Assembly: GCA_017307505.1 (NCBI GenBank)
Contig: JAFKEE010000044.1
Coordinates: forward strand, 47,081-111,080
Direction: 5' to 3'
DNA: 64,000 nt
Origin: Acidobacteriota bacterium
GTDB lineage: Bacteria; Acidobacteriota; Terriglobia; Bryobacterales; Bryobacteraceae
Below, piece after piece: positions 34,970 through 44,051 of the stretch. Within the stretch, counting starts at the first letter, position 1. The number at the start of each line of letters is the position of its first letter. Made by a program: the position numbers and the translations under genes. The notes beneath the pieces were generated by a model. That model was not told the origin of the DNA and made no database searches. It was given only the letters and a program-made list of their open reading frames with translations.

Positions 34970-36625
34970 ATGTCTTCCATGAAAACCGCCACTGTCCACA
35001 CAACGCGCGCTAGGCGTTGGACAGCCCGGCAAAAGGGTATTTTCCTTCCACTGACGGCGGTCCTCATCGCGGTGCTGATCCCCATCGTGGGCCTGGCCGT
35101 GGATGCGGGCGTGCTGTTCGTGCTGAAGACCATGATTTCCGCCTCCGCTGACGCCGCCGCGATCGCCGCTGCCCGCAATCTCAGTGTCGGCTTGACCATC
35201 GGTGAGCAGACCGCTGCGGCCCAGGCTCGCGCCGTCGACTTCTTCAATGCAAACCTGAAGGCCGGCAGCTTCGGCACGAAGAACCAGTCGGTCACCGTCG
35301 GCATCAACGAATCGGCCTATCGCACCCGCACGGTCACCGTCACCGCCTCGGTGGATGCCCCGCAGTACTTCATGCGCTACCTGGGCTTCAACACCACCCA
35401 CGTGGTCGCCACAGGCAAGGCCTCCCGCCGTGACGTGAACCTGCTGCTCATTCTCGACCGCTCCGGATCTATGGCGGATACAAGCACGAACGGCCAGCCT
35501 TGCACCACCATGCGCAACGCGGCCACCACGTTCGTCAACATGTTCGCCGAACAGCGCGATCGCCTGGGCCTGATCACCTATGGCGGCGCCTGGTACCTGA
35601 ACTTCGCGCCCTCCATGACCTTCAAGACCGGCTCGCCTTCTATGCTGACAAGGATCGCTGCCATCAGCTGCAGCGGCGGCACGGGCACGGGCACGGCCCT
35701 CTATCAGGCATACAACCAGCTCGTTACCATCAACGAGCCGGGCACTTTGAACATGATCGTGCTGTTTACTGATGGATACGCCAACCTTCTGCATGCCAGC
35801 TTCCCTGTGAAGAAGCTCTCAGATTCACGCTACGGCTACAACAACGGGTACAAATCCTATGTGGGCGGCAGCACCAACGCCTATACGGGTTCCGTGGTCT
35901 GTAACAGCTACACCTCGGCCTGTACGATGGAGCCAAGCCCCTGTACAGACGCCAACGGCGACAAGTACGACCGCAATTCGAGCCAGACCTCCCGTACCTA
36001 CAACGCCCCTGGTTGGAATCCGAACTGGACGCCGCCCAATATGGTTGGCGGCTTCACGCAGGCCGCGGGCGATACGTACAACCTGTCCACGGGCGCGACT
36101 TACGGCCTGATCAAGGAACAGGCGGCTTCGGCTACCGACGTGACTGACCCGATCATCACGGCTGCAGGCTGCGCCAGCACCAGCAGTTATCCCGGCTATA
36201 ACAACAATGCGGCTCAGCCCGTGAACATCCGTCGGGATATCGCCTATATCCCGGACCAGGAAGTTCATGGCATCGACACGTCCGGGTATAAAACGGTCGC
36301 CACCTTCCCCTCCGGCCATTCCTACCAGTTCAAAAAACGCCCCGACGTCCCCATGGCCGTCACCGGCGCCGGCATGAACGTCGCCGATAACATCGCCAAC
36401 ACCGCGCGCAGCAATACGACACTCAAGCCCGCCATCTACACCATCGGACTGGGCAGCAACGGCGGCGTCGATCACGAACTGCTACGCCGCATCGCCAACG
36501 ATCCGGCCAGCCCCATCTACAGCGACACCCAGAACACGGGCATGTACGCCTACGCGCCAAACCCAACGGATCTGAACTACGCGTTCGTCCGTATCGCCAG
36601 TGAAATCCTCCGCATCGCCCAGTAA
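34970..36625 (+). CDS. TadG-like protein with von Willebrand A domain
   Basis: The ATG at 34970 follows a GAGGTG ribosome-binding site; the GTG just before it is less likely. The 551-residue product has a Tad N-terminal helix (GIFLPLTAVLIAVLIPIVGL) followed by AVDAGVLFVLKTMISASADA, typical of TadG/DUF2134. A VWA domain starts about residue 155: LLLILDRSGSM is the MIDAS DxSxS motif, later TYGGAW and VLFTDGYA. A Tyr/Asn/Ser-rich insertion (about 285-410) interrupts the VWA domain. It would sit on the outer face of the inner membrane or cell surface and mediate adhesion or pilus assembly. A strong terminator follows. Confidence 0.85.
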   Translation: MSSMKTATVHTTRARRWTARQKGIFLPLTAVLIAVLIPIVGLAVDAGVLFVLKTMISASADAAAIAAARNLSVGLTIGEQTAAAQARAVDFFNANLKAGSFGTKNQSVTVGINESAYRTRTVTVTASVDAPQYFMRYLGFNTTHVVATGKASRRDVNLLLILDRSGSMADTSTNGQPCTTMRNAATTFVNMFAEQRDRLGLITYGGAWYLNFAPSMTFKTGSPSMLTRIAAISCSGGTGTGTALYQAYNQLVTINEPGTLNMIVLFTDGYANLLHASFPVKKLSDSRYGYNNGYKSYVGGSTNAYTGSVVCNSYTSACTMEPSPCTDANGDKYDRNSSQTSRTYNAPGWNPNWTPPNMVGGFTQAAGDTYNLSTGATYGLIKEQAASATDVTDPIITAAGCASTSSYPGYNNNAAQPVNIRRDIAYIPDQEVHGIDTSGYKTVATFPSGHSYQFKKRPDVPMAVTGAGMNVADNIANTARSNTTLKPAIYTIGLGSNGGVDHELLRRIANDPASPIYSDTQNTGMYAYAPNPTDLNYAFVRIASEILRIAQ

Positions 36626-36668
36626 GCCCTCGGGCTACCGGGCCCTCGCGGCCATTATCCAACAATAG

Positions 36669-36696
36669 AAAAGGGGCGCTTCCGGGCGCCCCTTTT
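36669..36696. terminator. Strong bidirectional terminator
   Basis: AAAAGGGGCGC and GCGCCCCTTTT pair across a short loop, with A-tract and T-tract on opposite sides. It lies between the TadG-like gene (plus) and the convergent oxidoreductase gene (minus), and can serve both. Confidence 0.9.
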
Positions 36697-36719
36697 CGTT
36701 GTCCACCCACCGCGGCCGT

Positions 36720-37784
36720 CTACTTCAGCTTCACGGCGCGGCCCGTCTTAATCGACTCCTTCGCCGCCTCGATCAATTCCACCACCTGCGCATTCAGATC
36801 GATACCCGTCATCCCGCCTGGCGCTGTCTTCGTCTCGATGGCGTGTACCATCGCCGCAATCGGCTCCGCCGCTTCCGGAGCCAGCGGCTTGATCGGAACC
36901 TCTTCCGCCGCCCCGCGCCCCTTCCGCAACTCCACCTTCTGGCTCGTCATATAGACGCTGCCCTGGCGTCCAAACAATTCCAGGTCCTGGAAGCTCCTCG
37001 GCAGGTCCCAACTGCCCTCCAGCACCGCGACGCCCTGCGCGTAGTGCAACACGATCGTGGCGTTGTCCTCTACCTTGGGAAACTCTTCTGGTCGCAGATG
37101 ATTCACCTGGGCGTACACCGTCTCCGGCCGGCCCAGGTACATCAGGCTCCACAGCGCGTTATAACACCCGAAATCCACCAGCGCCCCAGCGCCATTCTTC
37201 ACCGGGTCTGTCAGCCAGTCGAAAAAGTACTTGTTCAACCCAGTCGGACCGCCCGGGCCCCCATGACCCACCACACCGCGAATCCGCCACACTTTACCCA
37301 ACTGGCCTGAATCCGCAATCTCCTTGGCGACATAGTTCGACGGCCACCACGCCATCTGATAGTTCGTCAGAATGTAGATCCCGTACTTCGCTGCCAACTC
37401 CTTGATCGCCAGTGCGTCTTTGTATGTCGAAGCCAGCGGCTTCTCGAACATCACGTGGATCTTCCTCGGAGCGCAATACTCCACAATCTCCCGGTGCCGG
37501 TTATTCTCCACAAACGACCAGACGATCTCCGGCTTCTTCTCCTCGATCATCTTCTTCCAGTCGGAGAAGATCAGATTCTCGGGCACCTTCCGGCGCTTCG
37601 CCTCAGCCACCAGTTCCGGCTCGCTTTCCGCGACGCCCACCAACCGGGCCGACTGGCCCTGCACCATCTTGTTCAAATGTCCCCAAACGTGCGAATGCAC
37701 CAGACCCACCACTGCAATTGTGTGTTCCGCCGCCATGAGCGGAACGCTCATAAGCCCCATGAGCAAAACTGCGAATAGACGCAT
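36720..37784 (-). CDS. Exported Gfo/Idh/MocA-family oxidoreductase
   Basis: The ATG at 37784 puts a clean signal peptide at the start (RLFAVLLMGLMSVPLMAA); the longer frame to 37868 adds only non-conserved residues. The 354-residue product has an unusual dinucleotide loop, VVGLVHSHVWGHL, in place of GxGxxG. It continues with HVMFEKPLAST (the EKP motif) and later VDFGCYNALW in the C-terminal domain. A loop lacking the second and third glycine makes NAD(P) binding uncertain; His in this loop is seen in some metal-dependent or hydrolytic relatives. Substrate unknown. It stands alone, convergent with the TadG-like gene. Confidence 0.8.
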   Translation of the reverse strand: MRLFAVLLMGLMSVPLMAAEHTIAVVGLVHSHVWGHLNKMVQGQSARLVGVAESEPELVAEAKRRKVPENLIFSDWKKMIEEKKPEIVWSFVENNRHREIVEYCAPRKIHVMFEKPLASTYKDALAIKELAAKYGIYILTNYQMAWWPSNYVAKEIADSGQLGKVWRIRGVVGHGGPGGPTGLNKYFFDWLTDPVKNGAGALVDFGCYNALWSLMYLGRPETVYAQVNHLRPEEFPKVEDNATIVLHYAQGVAVLEGSWDLPRSFQDLELFGRQGSVYMTSQKVELRKGRGAAEEVPIKPLAPEAAEPIAAMVHAIETKTAPGGMTGIDLNAQVVELIEAAKESIKTGRAVKLK

Positions 37785-38009
37785 TGTATGTACCGGCCTC
37801 CGCATCCAGAATACGTCGCGGTCCCGGGCCGCCTGCAACCAGCGTCCCTTCAAGGGTCTTGCATCCAATCGCGAATTAGTGCATCCATCTCAGATAACCG
37901 TTGGCGGCGGGCGGGGGGGCCCTGTTCCTCCTCTGTCTCTGTACACACGGACTGCAAGCTGTGATACATTCGATCACCACGGCAGCAGACTGGTTGGGAT
38001 CGGGAGGGG

Positions 38010-41000
38010 ATGATGAAGCTCAAACTGAGCGCTCGTTTTGCCCTATTGGGGACCCTGAGCTCTTTCACCATGGCTTGGTCGGCAGACGATCTGGCCGACC
38101 GCGTTCGACAGATGGAACTGCGCGGGCAAGGCCGCTCCGCCAGACAGACGCTGGAAGACGCAGCGAAATCCGCGCCTCGCGACGCAGCCACCCTGCTGGC
38201 CTACGCCGAGTTCCTGGATCTGCGCCGCGATCCCGGGACCCGGGCCGCCTACGAGAAGCTCCTCACCGTCTCCGGCCCCTCCACGCCTACCGGCCGGAAC
38301 GCTCTCCGGCGCCTCGTCGAGCTCAACCTGATCGCGGGCGACCGCGCCGCCGCGGCCCGTCACCTCGCCGCCTGGCGTCAGGCGGGCGGCAGCGGCTTGA
38401 CCCTCACTGATCAGGCCCCCACCGTCGCAGCCCTGCCTACCGGCATCGTCGAGATCCCCGGGCCCATCCGCAGCTTCTCGCGCATGGCCGCCCTTTCGCC
38501 CGATCTCCCCGCCCGCGACATCCTGCTCGCCCTTGCTCGCAACGTTGTCACCAACGGCTACCAGGCCGTCAGCGGCAGCGATTCGCTGGAACCCACGGAA
38601 TACCTCAAGCTTGTAATCCGCTACCTCGGTCAGGCCCGCGAGCTCGACCGGCTCGCCGGCGACACCAAGGTCATCCAGATCGACAATTGCGATTCCACCC
38701 AAACGGGTGAACTCCTCCGGGTCCTGGGCTTCCGCATGCGCGGCGGCTGCGGCAGCGACGTCGTCCTCGAGACCGTCAACGCCACCCGCGCCTTCCTGGC
38801 CATGGATTCCGGCTTCCCCCTCGCCGACCTCGAACAGGCCCTGCGCACCAACCGGCCCTTCCACTACGACTTCAAGCCCACCCGCGTCACCGTCCTCTAC
38901 GCCCCCGAGTACTGGCTTTCTAATAAGGAACGCCAGAGCGGCGAGTTCATCGACGCTTTCCTCAACGACCCCTCTCTCTGCCGCCTTTATCTCGGCATGG
39001 CCAAGCTCGATCCCGAGACCGCCGAGGAGCTTCGCAAGTCCCTGCCCGTCACCCGCATCCGCGCCTTCGCCCACGTCTTTGACTTCTTCGGCGGAATGTT
39101 CCGCATCCGCAACGGCAAGGTCAACGTACCTGGCGGCGACCGTTCCGTAGCGGCCTGGGCTGACCTGGCCGGCGCCAACCCCAACGAGGGCGTCAAGTTC
39201 ATCGAGAAACTGGTCACCAAGGACGATGGCTGGCTCGCCAGCTACTTCGACGCGCTGCTCCGTATCCACGGCCCCACCCTCGACTACCTTTCGGAACCGG
39301 CCCACCTGAAGCGCTTCTACACGGCCCTCCGCGGCCGCGTCACCAGCCCCGGCCCGGCCCGCCCCGTCTTCCGCGCCAACACCGATCTCATGCTGCTCTC
39401 CACGCGCCTGCGTGTCGAGAACGGCAAAGCCCAGATCCCCGGAGGCCTCGAGATCTGGCGCAAGCTCTTCGTCGAACATCCCAATGGCAAATACGACGGC
39501 AAGCTCACCAAGTCCGCCGCCAACTGGAAGGAGCCCGAGGAACTGCTCGAAGCCCTCTTCGGTCTGTCCCGCAAGGCCGTCGAAAACGAACCGCTGAAGA
39601 TCTTCATGTCGCTCAGCGACGTCGACCGCAACCGGCGCCAGCCCCTCGAACCGGCTACCGTCAGCCAGCTTGCCATCAAGTGGCGGACCTATGGGGCGCA
39701 ATACCCCCTCTTCACGGAATCGCCCAACATCACCGACCGCACCATCAAGCTCTACATCGATACCGCCGACGCCATCTCCGACATCCGCGACATGGGCGTT
39801 CGCTCCGACGTCGCCGGCAGCATGCAGGCCCTCGCCGGCTTCTGGCAGATCCTGGTTCGCCAGAAACTCATCCCGGCCGAGCAGGCAGACTCCGTCCTCG
39901 CCTCCCTCATCGAGCCCTTCGCCAAAATCAGGAATCAGCGCGACCTCTTTGACGGCACGCGCAACGGCGTCCAGGCCATCCTGAAAGCCACCGGAGCCGC
40001 CCCCGGGGTCAACCCGCAGGATCGTCTCCTCGACCTCCTGGCCGGCGCGGTCGCCCCCCACGACGACGAAACCCACCAGCTCATGCTCACCGACATGATG
40101 AAGGGCTTCGAAGCGCAGAAGCTCGTCTCGGTGAAGACCCTCTTCGATCTCTCAGACCACCTCGAAGCCCTCGCCAAGGGCGAGAAGGCCAACGCCGCGC
40201 TGCTCAACCGGCTCGCTGCCCGCGTTTCCGACCTCAACCTGCCCAAGGGCTCCCTCTCGTCGCAGGAGCGCAATTCCTTCTCCTTCGGCTTCTGGACCGA
40301 AAAGCACATCGACGCCCAGCGCAAACTCAACTTCCGCTCCGTCATCGAGAAGGCGGCCGGCAACCCGGAGAGGCTCAAGGAAGCCCGCGGCATCCTCGCC
40401 CCGCTTCTGCGTGACTCCCTCGTCGGCCTGCTCTACCTCCACTACGCGCCGCCCGGCGCCCAGATCCTCTACACCAACCCGCTGTTCGCCCGCAGCCACG
40501 ACTTCATCGGCGTCCAGGGCAACAACCAGACCTGGCGAACCACCGAGGTGCTCGGCACCGGCTGGCCCTCCAGCGCCGGCGGCCGCCTCGTCGGCTCCCT
40601 CGCCAACCTGCCGTACGCCCTGGCCGAGGCCGAGCAGAACTTCCTGATCCCGACCCGCGAACAGGCCCTCATCTGGGGCGACCTGGTGCCGCAAATGCTC
40701 GTCTCCAGCAAACTGCCCCGCTTCTGGAACGTCGATCCAGCCCAGCTTCACTACGTCGACCTCCACATGCGCCTGGGCGAAACCGTGATCGCCGATTCCG
40801 CGCTCTCTCCCGAACTGCGAGTGAAAGCTCTCGAGATCCTCGATCGCCTCGCCCCGCCCGCCCGCGTCCGTCACGTCGACGACCTCCTCGCCGCCGGCGA
40901 TGTCGCCGCCGCCATTGAACAGATCACTCCAGCCGAGATCTACCAGCTCGGCACTCTGGCCGTCAGCACGCGCATGGACTCCGGAGCCTTCGTCGCCGAC

Positions 41001-41405
41001 GAAATCCGCCACCTCACCGCGGCCTGCCCCGAACGCTGTAACCAGGCCGCCATCTCCGAGGCCTTCGGGACGCCCAAGCCCACGCTCACCAACTCCCAGC
41101 ACCCCGAACTCCTGAACCTGCGGACCTTCCCCACCCTCATGGGGTACTCCAGCCGCATCCTCGCGGAAAGCTGGGAGTCGAACAATCTTTTCTTTGCCGC
41201 CCTGGCCGACGAGCTGTATCTGCCGCCTTCCCGCCTGAACGTTCTGCTGCCCGAATGGACCCAGCGCACCGTGGAACAGATCTTCGCGACCCACCTCGAA
41301 GATTGGCCGGCCCTGCTGCGCTCCATGCGTACCGTAGCCGATAGCGTCCGCGTTCAGACCAGGAAGCTCCAGGCCCTGGAAACCAAGGCTGCACTCGAAG
41401 ATTAA
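38010..41405 (+). CDS. Large exported protein of unknown function, TPR-like N-terminus
   Basis: This 1131-residue protein starts with a signal peptide (LKLSARFALLGTLSSFTMAWS, residues 3-23). Residues 25-150 are helical and TPR-like (RVRQMELRGQGRSARQTLED, ATLLAYAEFLDL). The remainder shows no domain I recognise. It is rich in charged helices and lacks further membrane segments. A later region (about 770-860) has aromatic-rich stretches such as LLYLHYAPPGAQILYTN. It is followed 13 bp downstream by a VWFA-related acidobacterial protein with a good ribosome-binding site, so the two probably act together in the periplasm or at the surface. A member of an acidobacteria-specific family is likely. 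Confidence 0.75.
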   Translation: MMKLKLSARFALLGTLSSFTMAWSADDLADRVRQMELRGQGRSARQTLEDAAKSAPRDAATLLAYAEFLDLRRDPGTRAAYEKLLTVSGPSTPTGRNALRRLVELNLIAGDRAAAARHLAAWRQAGGSGLTLTDQAPTVAALPTGIVEIPGPIRSFSRMAALSPDLPARDILLALARNVVTNGYQAVSGSDSLEPTEYLKLVIRYLGQARELDRLAGDTKVIQIDNCDSTQTGELLRVLGFRMRGGCGSDVVLETVNATRAFLAMDSGFPLADLEQALRTNRPFHYDFKPTRVTVLYAPEYWLSNKERQSGEFIDAFLNDPSLCRLYLGMAKLDPETAEELRKSLPVTRIRAFAHVFDFFGGMFRIRNGKVNVPGGDRSVAAWADLAGANPNEGVKFIEKLVTKDDGWLASYFDALLRIHGPTLDYLSEPAHLKRFYTALRGRVTSPGPARPVFRANTDLMLLSTRLRVENGKAQIPGGLEIWRKLFVEHPNGKYDGKLTKSAANWKEPEELLEALFGLSRKAVENEPLKIFMSLSDVDRNRRQPLEPATVSQLAIKWRTYGAQYPLFTESPNITDRTIKLYIDTADAISDIRDMGVRSDVAGSMQALAGFWQILVRQKLIPAEQADSVLASLIEPFAKIRNQRDLFDGTRNGVQAILKATGAAPGVNPQDRLLDLLAGAVAPHDDETHQLMLTDMMKGFEAQKLVSVKTLFDLSDHLEALAKGEKANAALLNRLAARVSDLNLPKGSLSSQERNSFSFGFWTEKHIDAQRKLNFRSVIEKAAGNPERLKEARGILAPLLRDSLVGLLYLHYAPPGAQILYTNPLFARSHDFIGVQGNNQTWRTTEVLGTGWPSSAGGRLVGSLANLPYALAEAEQNFLIPTREQALIWGDLVPQMLVSSKLPRFWNVDPAQLHYVDLHMRLGETVIADSALSPELRVKALEILDRLAPPARVRHVDDLLAAGDVAAAIEQITPAEIYQLGTLAVSTRMDSGAFVADEIRHLTAACPERCNQAAISEAFGTPKPTLTNSQHPELLNLRTFPTLMGYSSRILAESWESNNLFFAALADELYLPPSRLNVLLPEWTQRTVEQIFATHLEDWPALLRSMRTVADSVRVQTRKLQALETKAALED

Positions 41406-41418
41406 GTCCACCGGAGGG

Positions 41419-42429
41419 ATGATGAAGTTCACACGCCGACACTTTTTCGCCACCAGCACCGGAACCCTGATCCCGGCCGCTGCGCCGGCGCTCCTCCTGG
41501 GGCAGGAACAGGCAAGACCCACCTTCCGGGTGAAAGTCGACATGGTGGTGCTCAGCTTCACCGTGACCGACTCCAAGGGCCGCTACGTCAACGGCCTCAA
41601 GCCCTCTGATTTCCGCATATTGGAAGACGGCATCTCTCAGAAAGTAAATACCTTCGCCGAGGGCAACAAGCCGCCGCTCCAACTGCTGGACGATGGCAGC
41701 ACCAAGCCGATGGTCACGGCCCAGGCCGACCCCGAAAAGGGCGGTATCGCCACCGACGCCTTCGTCGGCACCAACGTCTTCGTCCTGTTCGATACGTCCA
41801 ACTACATGTATCGCGGCTTCGTCTACGCGTCCGATGCCATCGCCGATTTCGTCCGCGGCCTGGATCGCGCCGACTCCGTCGCCGTCTACACCTTCTCCCG
41901 CAACCTCACCCGCGCCGCATCCCTCTCCCGCGACCGCAACGAAGTCCTCCAGGGCCTCCGCACCGCCGTCGCGGGAGACGACGCCGCCCTCTATAACGCC
42001 CTGCTCCTCTCCCTCCGCGACGCCGCCAAGGTTCCCGGCCGCAAGGTCGTCATCGTCTTTTCCAATGGACCCGACTCGGCTTCCATGGTCGCGCCTGACG
42101 ATGTCCGGGCCGTGGCCGAGGACGAGGGCATCCCCATCTACGTCATCTCCACCAGCGACGTCAGCCGCGATCCCATCTCCACCGGCGTCTTCCGCCGTCT
42201 CGCCTCCCGCACCGGCGGCAAGAGCTTTTTCGCGAAGACCTGGCAAAAGCAGGTGGAGGCGTTCGAGGCAATCCGGGAAGACCTGGGGAACTCCTACACG
42301 GTGACCTACTATCCGGCGCCCAACCCGAATGAGGGCTTCCGCAAGATCACTGTCGAGGTCAAGAGCGATGTAGCCAGGAAGTTCCGCGTCAGCGCGAGGC
42401 CTGGCTATCGGCCGAGAACTGGCATCTGA
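41419..42429 (+). CDS. VWFA-related acidobacterial domain protein, exported
   Basis: This 336-residue protein has a Tat-like signal (FTRRHFFATSTGTLIPAAA) and then FRVKVDMVVLSFTVTDSKGR and LKPSDFRILEDG, the N-terminal beta-domain that defines the acidobacterial VWFA-related family. The VWA part begins VFVLFDTSNYMY (MIDAS region with DTS instead of DxSxS) and continues with VVIVFSNGPDSAS and VYVISTSD. The imperfect MIDAS suggests metal binding may be weak. It has a GGAGGG ribosome-binding site and follows the 1131-residue gene by 13 bp. Function unknown; such proteins are numerous in Acidobacteria. Confidence 0.9.
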   Translation: MMKFTRRHFFATSTGTLIPAAAPALLLGQEQARPTFRVKVDMVVLSFTVTDSKGRYVNGLKPSDFRILEDGISQKVNTFAEGNKPPLQLLDDGSTKPMVTAQADPEKGGIATDAFVGTNVFVLFDTSNYMYRGFVYASDAIADFVRGLDRADSVAVYTFSRNLTRAASLSRDRNEVLQGLRTAVAGDDAALYNALLLSLRDAAKVPGRKVVIVFSNGPDSASMVAPDDVRAVAEDEGIPIYVISTSDVSRDPISTGVFRRLASRTGGKSFFAKTWQKQVEAFEAIREDLGNSYTVTYYPAPNPNEGFRKITVEVKSDVARKFRVSARPGYRPRTGI

Positions 42430-42646
42430 CCCGGAGCCTCCGGGCCGGGCATGGGCGATAACTAAGCCAAGCCTAGGCAAGGCTAGGACTGGGATCCACC
42501 CGCGGCGACCGGGGGCGGCAAGCTGCCCGGCGCATGCACTACTGTCGTTCTAAAACACGAATCCGCCTCACAGAAACCGAAGTCTCGACAACGAGTTCCG
42601 CCTCTGTGCTAGATTCAGAATTTGATTATGGCCTGAGGCAGTCTTT

Positions 42647-44050
42647 GTGCAGATTTTCCTTCAAGGCAAGCTCCTAGGCATCGAGCCCTTTATTCGCGAC
42701 TCGGAAGGCGGCCTCGCGTCGCTGGCCGGACGTTGCCTCCACGTATCCCTTTTGTCCGAGGCAATCCCCCGGGCGCTCCTGAAACACCTCGGCCTGGCGC
42801 CCGAGTTGCTCGGTGCCAGCGGAGGCGGCCACTTCCTCGCCGTCCTGACCGATCAGAGCCTGCCCGAAGCCAACGCGTTCCTCGTCAACGTCACGCGCCG
42901 CCTGGCTGAGTTCAGCGGCCACCGCCTGCGCCTCGCCTGGTCGGCCACCGAGAACCTCGGCGCCTGGACCGACGTGCGCAAGCGCCTCGACGATCAGATG
43001 GCCCGCTGGCGCGGCCCCGACGCCCTGGAACCCGAAGGCGTCTTTGAGCCCTTCGCCGACGATTCACGGCTCAACCGCTTCTTCTCCGATCTCTATCGTG
43101 GACTTCCGGCCACCTCCGCCGCCGTTTGGGACGACACCGCCCCCGGCCTCCTCAAGGCCGAAGGCGAACAGCACTGGCTGGCCACCCACTACGCTCCGTC
43201 CGATTCCGGCCCTCACCCCGCCTCGCGCCTGGAACTCGCCGCCCGCGCCAACGGCCGCAAAACCTGGGGCATCCTCCGCGGCGACGCGGATCAGTTCTCC
43301 ACCCGCCTGCGCAAAGCACAGAGCATTGAAGAGTATCTCCAGCTCTCCGTCTTCTTCCGGCAGTTCTTTGCCGGTGAAGTACAAGTCCTTTGTTCTCAGC
43401 CGGATTTCCAGAATCGGGTGTCCGTCCTGCACACCGGCGGCGACGAGTTTTCCGTCATCGGCAGCTGGGACGCCCTCATCCCGTTCGCCCGCGAAATCGA
43501 GCGCCTTTTCCAGCGCTCGGCCAATGAACTCCTGCGGGAGTTTGCCGGCACCGAAGGCAAGACCCTTTCCATGGCGCTCGCCCTGGCTCCGTCTCCCGAC
43601 GTCGATCCCGCCAGCGTCTATGCCGAAGCCGGCCACCAGCTCGAAATCGCCAAGAGCGTGGGCCGCGATTCCATCTCCCTGCTCGGGCGCGTACTCGATT
43701 GGAAACAGGTAGGCGAAGCCGCCGACCTCAAGACCTCCATGCTCCGCCTGGTGGAGGAATTCGGCTGCCCGCCTCAGTTCCTTGGAGAGTTGGGTTCGTT
43801 TTATCGCGAGACCGACCGGACCCTCCCGGCCCGCTCCACCCGCCGCGCGGCGGAGGCCCAGCAGCGCCCCTGGCGGCTCCATCGCCGCCTGCATCGCGTC
43901 CTGGACGGCCCGGAACGCAACAAAGAGTTTCAGAAGACCCGTAATACGGTGCTGGCCGCATTTCTCACCCGCGGCCAGGCTCAGTTGAAACTGAGACCGG
44001 CGGGCCGCGTCGCCCTCGAATGGGCGCGATTCTTGGAAGAGGCTGAGTAA
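42647..44050 (+). CDS. csm1: Cas10/Csm1-like subunit, HD-less, with GGDEF palm motif
   Basis: This 467-residue protein starts at GTG 42647 behind GAGG. It begins directly with the Cas10 palm-1 region: FLQGKLLGIEPFIRDSEGGL and AGRCLHVSLLSEAI, then ASGGGHFLAVL (57-67). Palm 2 follows: WGILRGDADQF with metal-ligand D213, and VLHTGGDEFSVIGSWD with GGDEF at 264-268. A helical C-terminal domain closes it. Ordinary Csm1 is 700-850 residues, with an N-terminal HD nuclease and a four-Cys zinc site between the palms; both are absent here. The usual GGDD is GGDE, so one metal ligand is Glu as in diguanylate cyclases. Cyclic oligoadenylate synthesis may persist; DNA cleavage through HD cannot. It is the first gene of csm1-5. 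Confidence 0.9.
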   Translation: MQIFLQGKLLGIEPFIRDSEGGLASLAGRCLHVSLLSEAIPRALLKHLGLAPELLGASGGGHFLAVLTDQSLPEANAFLVNVTRRLAEFSGHRLRLAWSATENLGAWTDVRKRLDDQMARWRGPDALEPEGVFEPFADDSRLNRFFSDLYRGLPATSAAVWDDTAPGLLKAEGEQHWLATHYAPSDSGPHPASRLELAARANGRKTWGILRGDADQFSTRLRKAQSIEEYLQLSVFFRQFFAGEVQVLCSQPDFQNRVSVLHTGGDEFSVIGSWDALIPFAREIERLFQRSANELLREFAGTEGKTLSMALALAPSPDVDPASVYAEAGHQLEIAKSVGRDSISLLGRVLDWKQVGEAADLKTSMLRLVEEFGCPPQFLGELGSFYRETDRTLPARSTRRAAEAQQRPWRLHRRLHRVLDGPERNKEFQKTRNTVLAAFLTRGQAQLKLRPAGRVALEWARFLEEAE

Positions 44051-44051
44051 T

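Noticed and set aside
38043..40076. 677-codon minus-strand open frame, Gly/Val/Glu-rich
   Set aside because: Antisense shadow of the 1131-residue gene, which has a signal peptide, ribosome-binding site and normal codon use.
42430..42646. Possible CRISPR array or repeat remnant next to csm1
   Set aside because: No direct repeat of 25-40 bp was found here or at 47894-48031.
42647..44050. csm1 as a free diguanylate cyclase because of its GGDEF motif
   Set aside because: The palm-1 region, overall order and operon with csm2-5 match Cas10; diguanylate cyclase features such as RxxD and the N-terminal sensor domain are missing.
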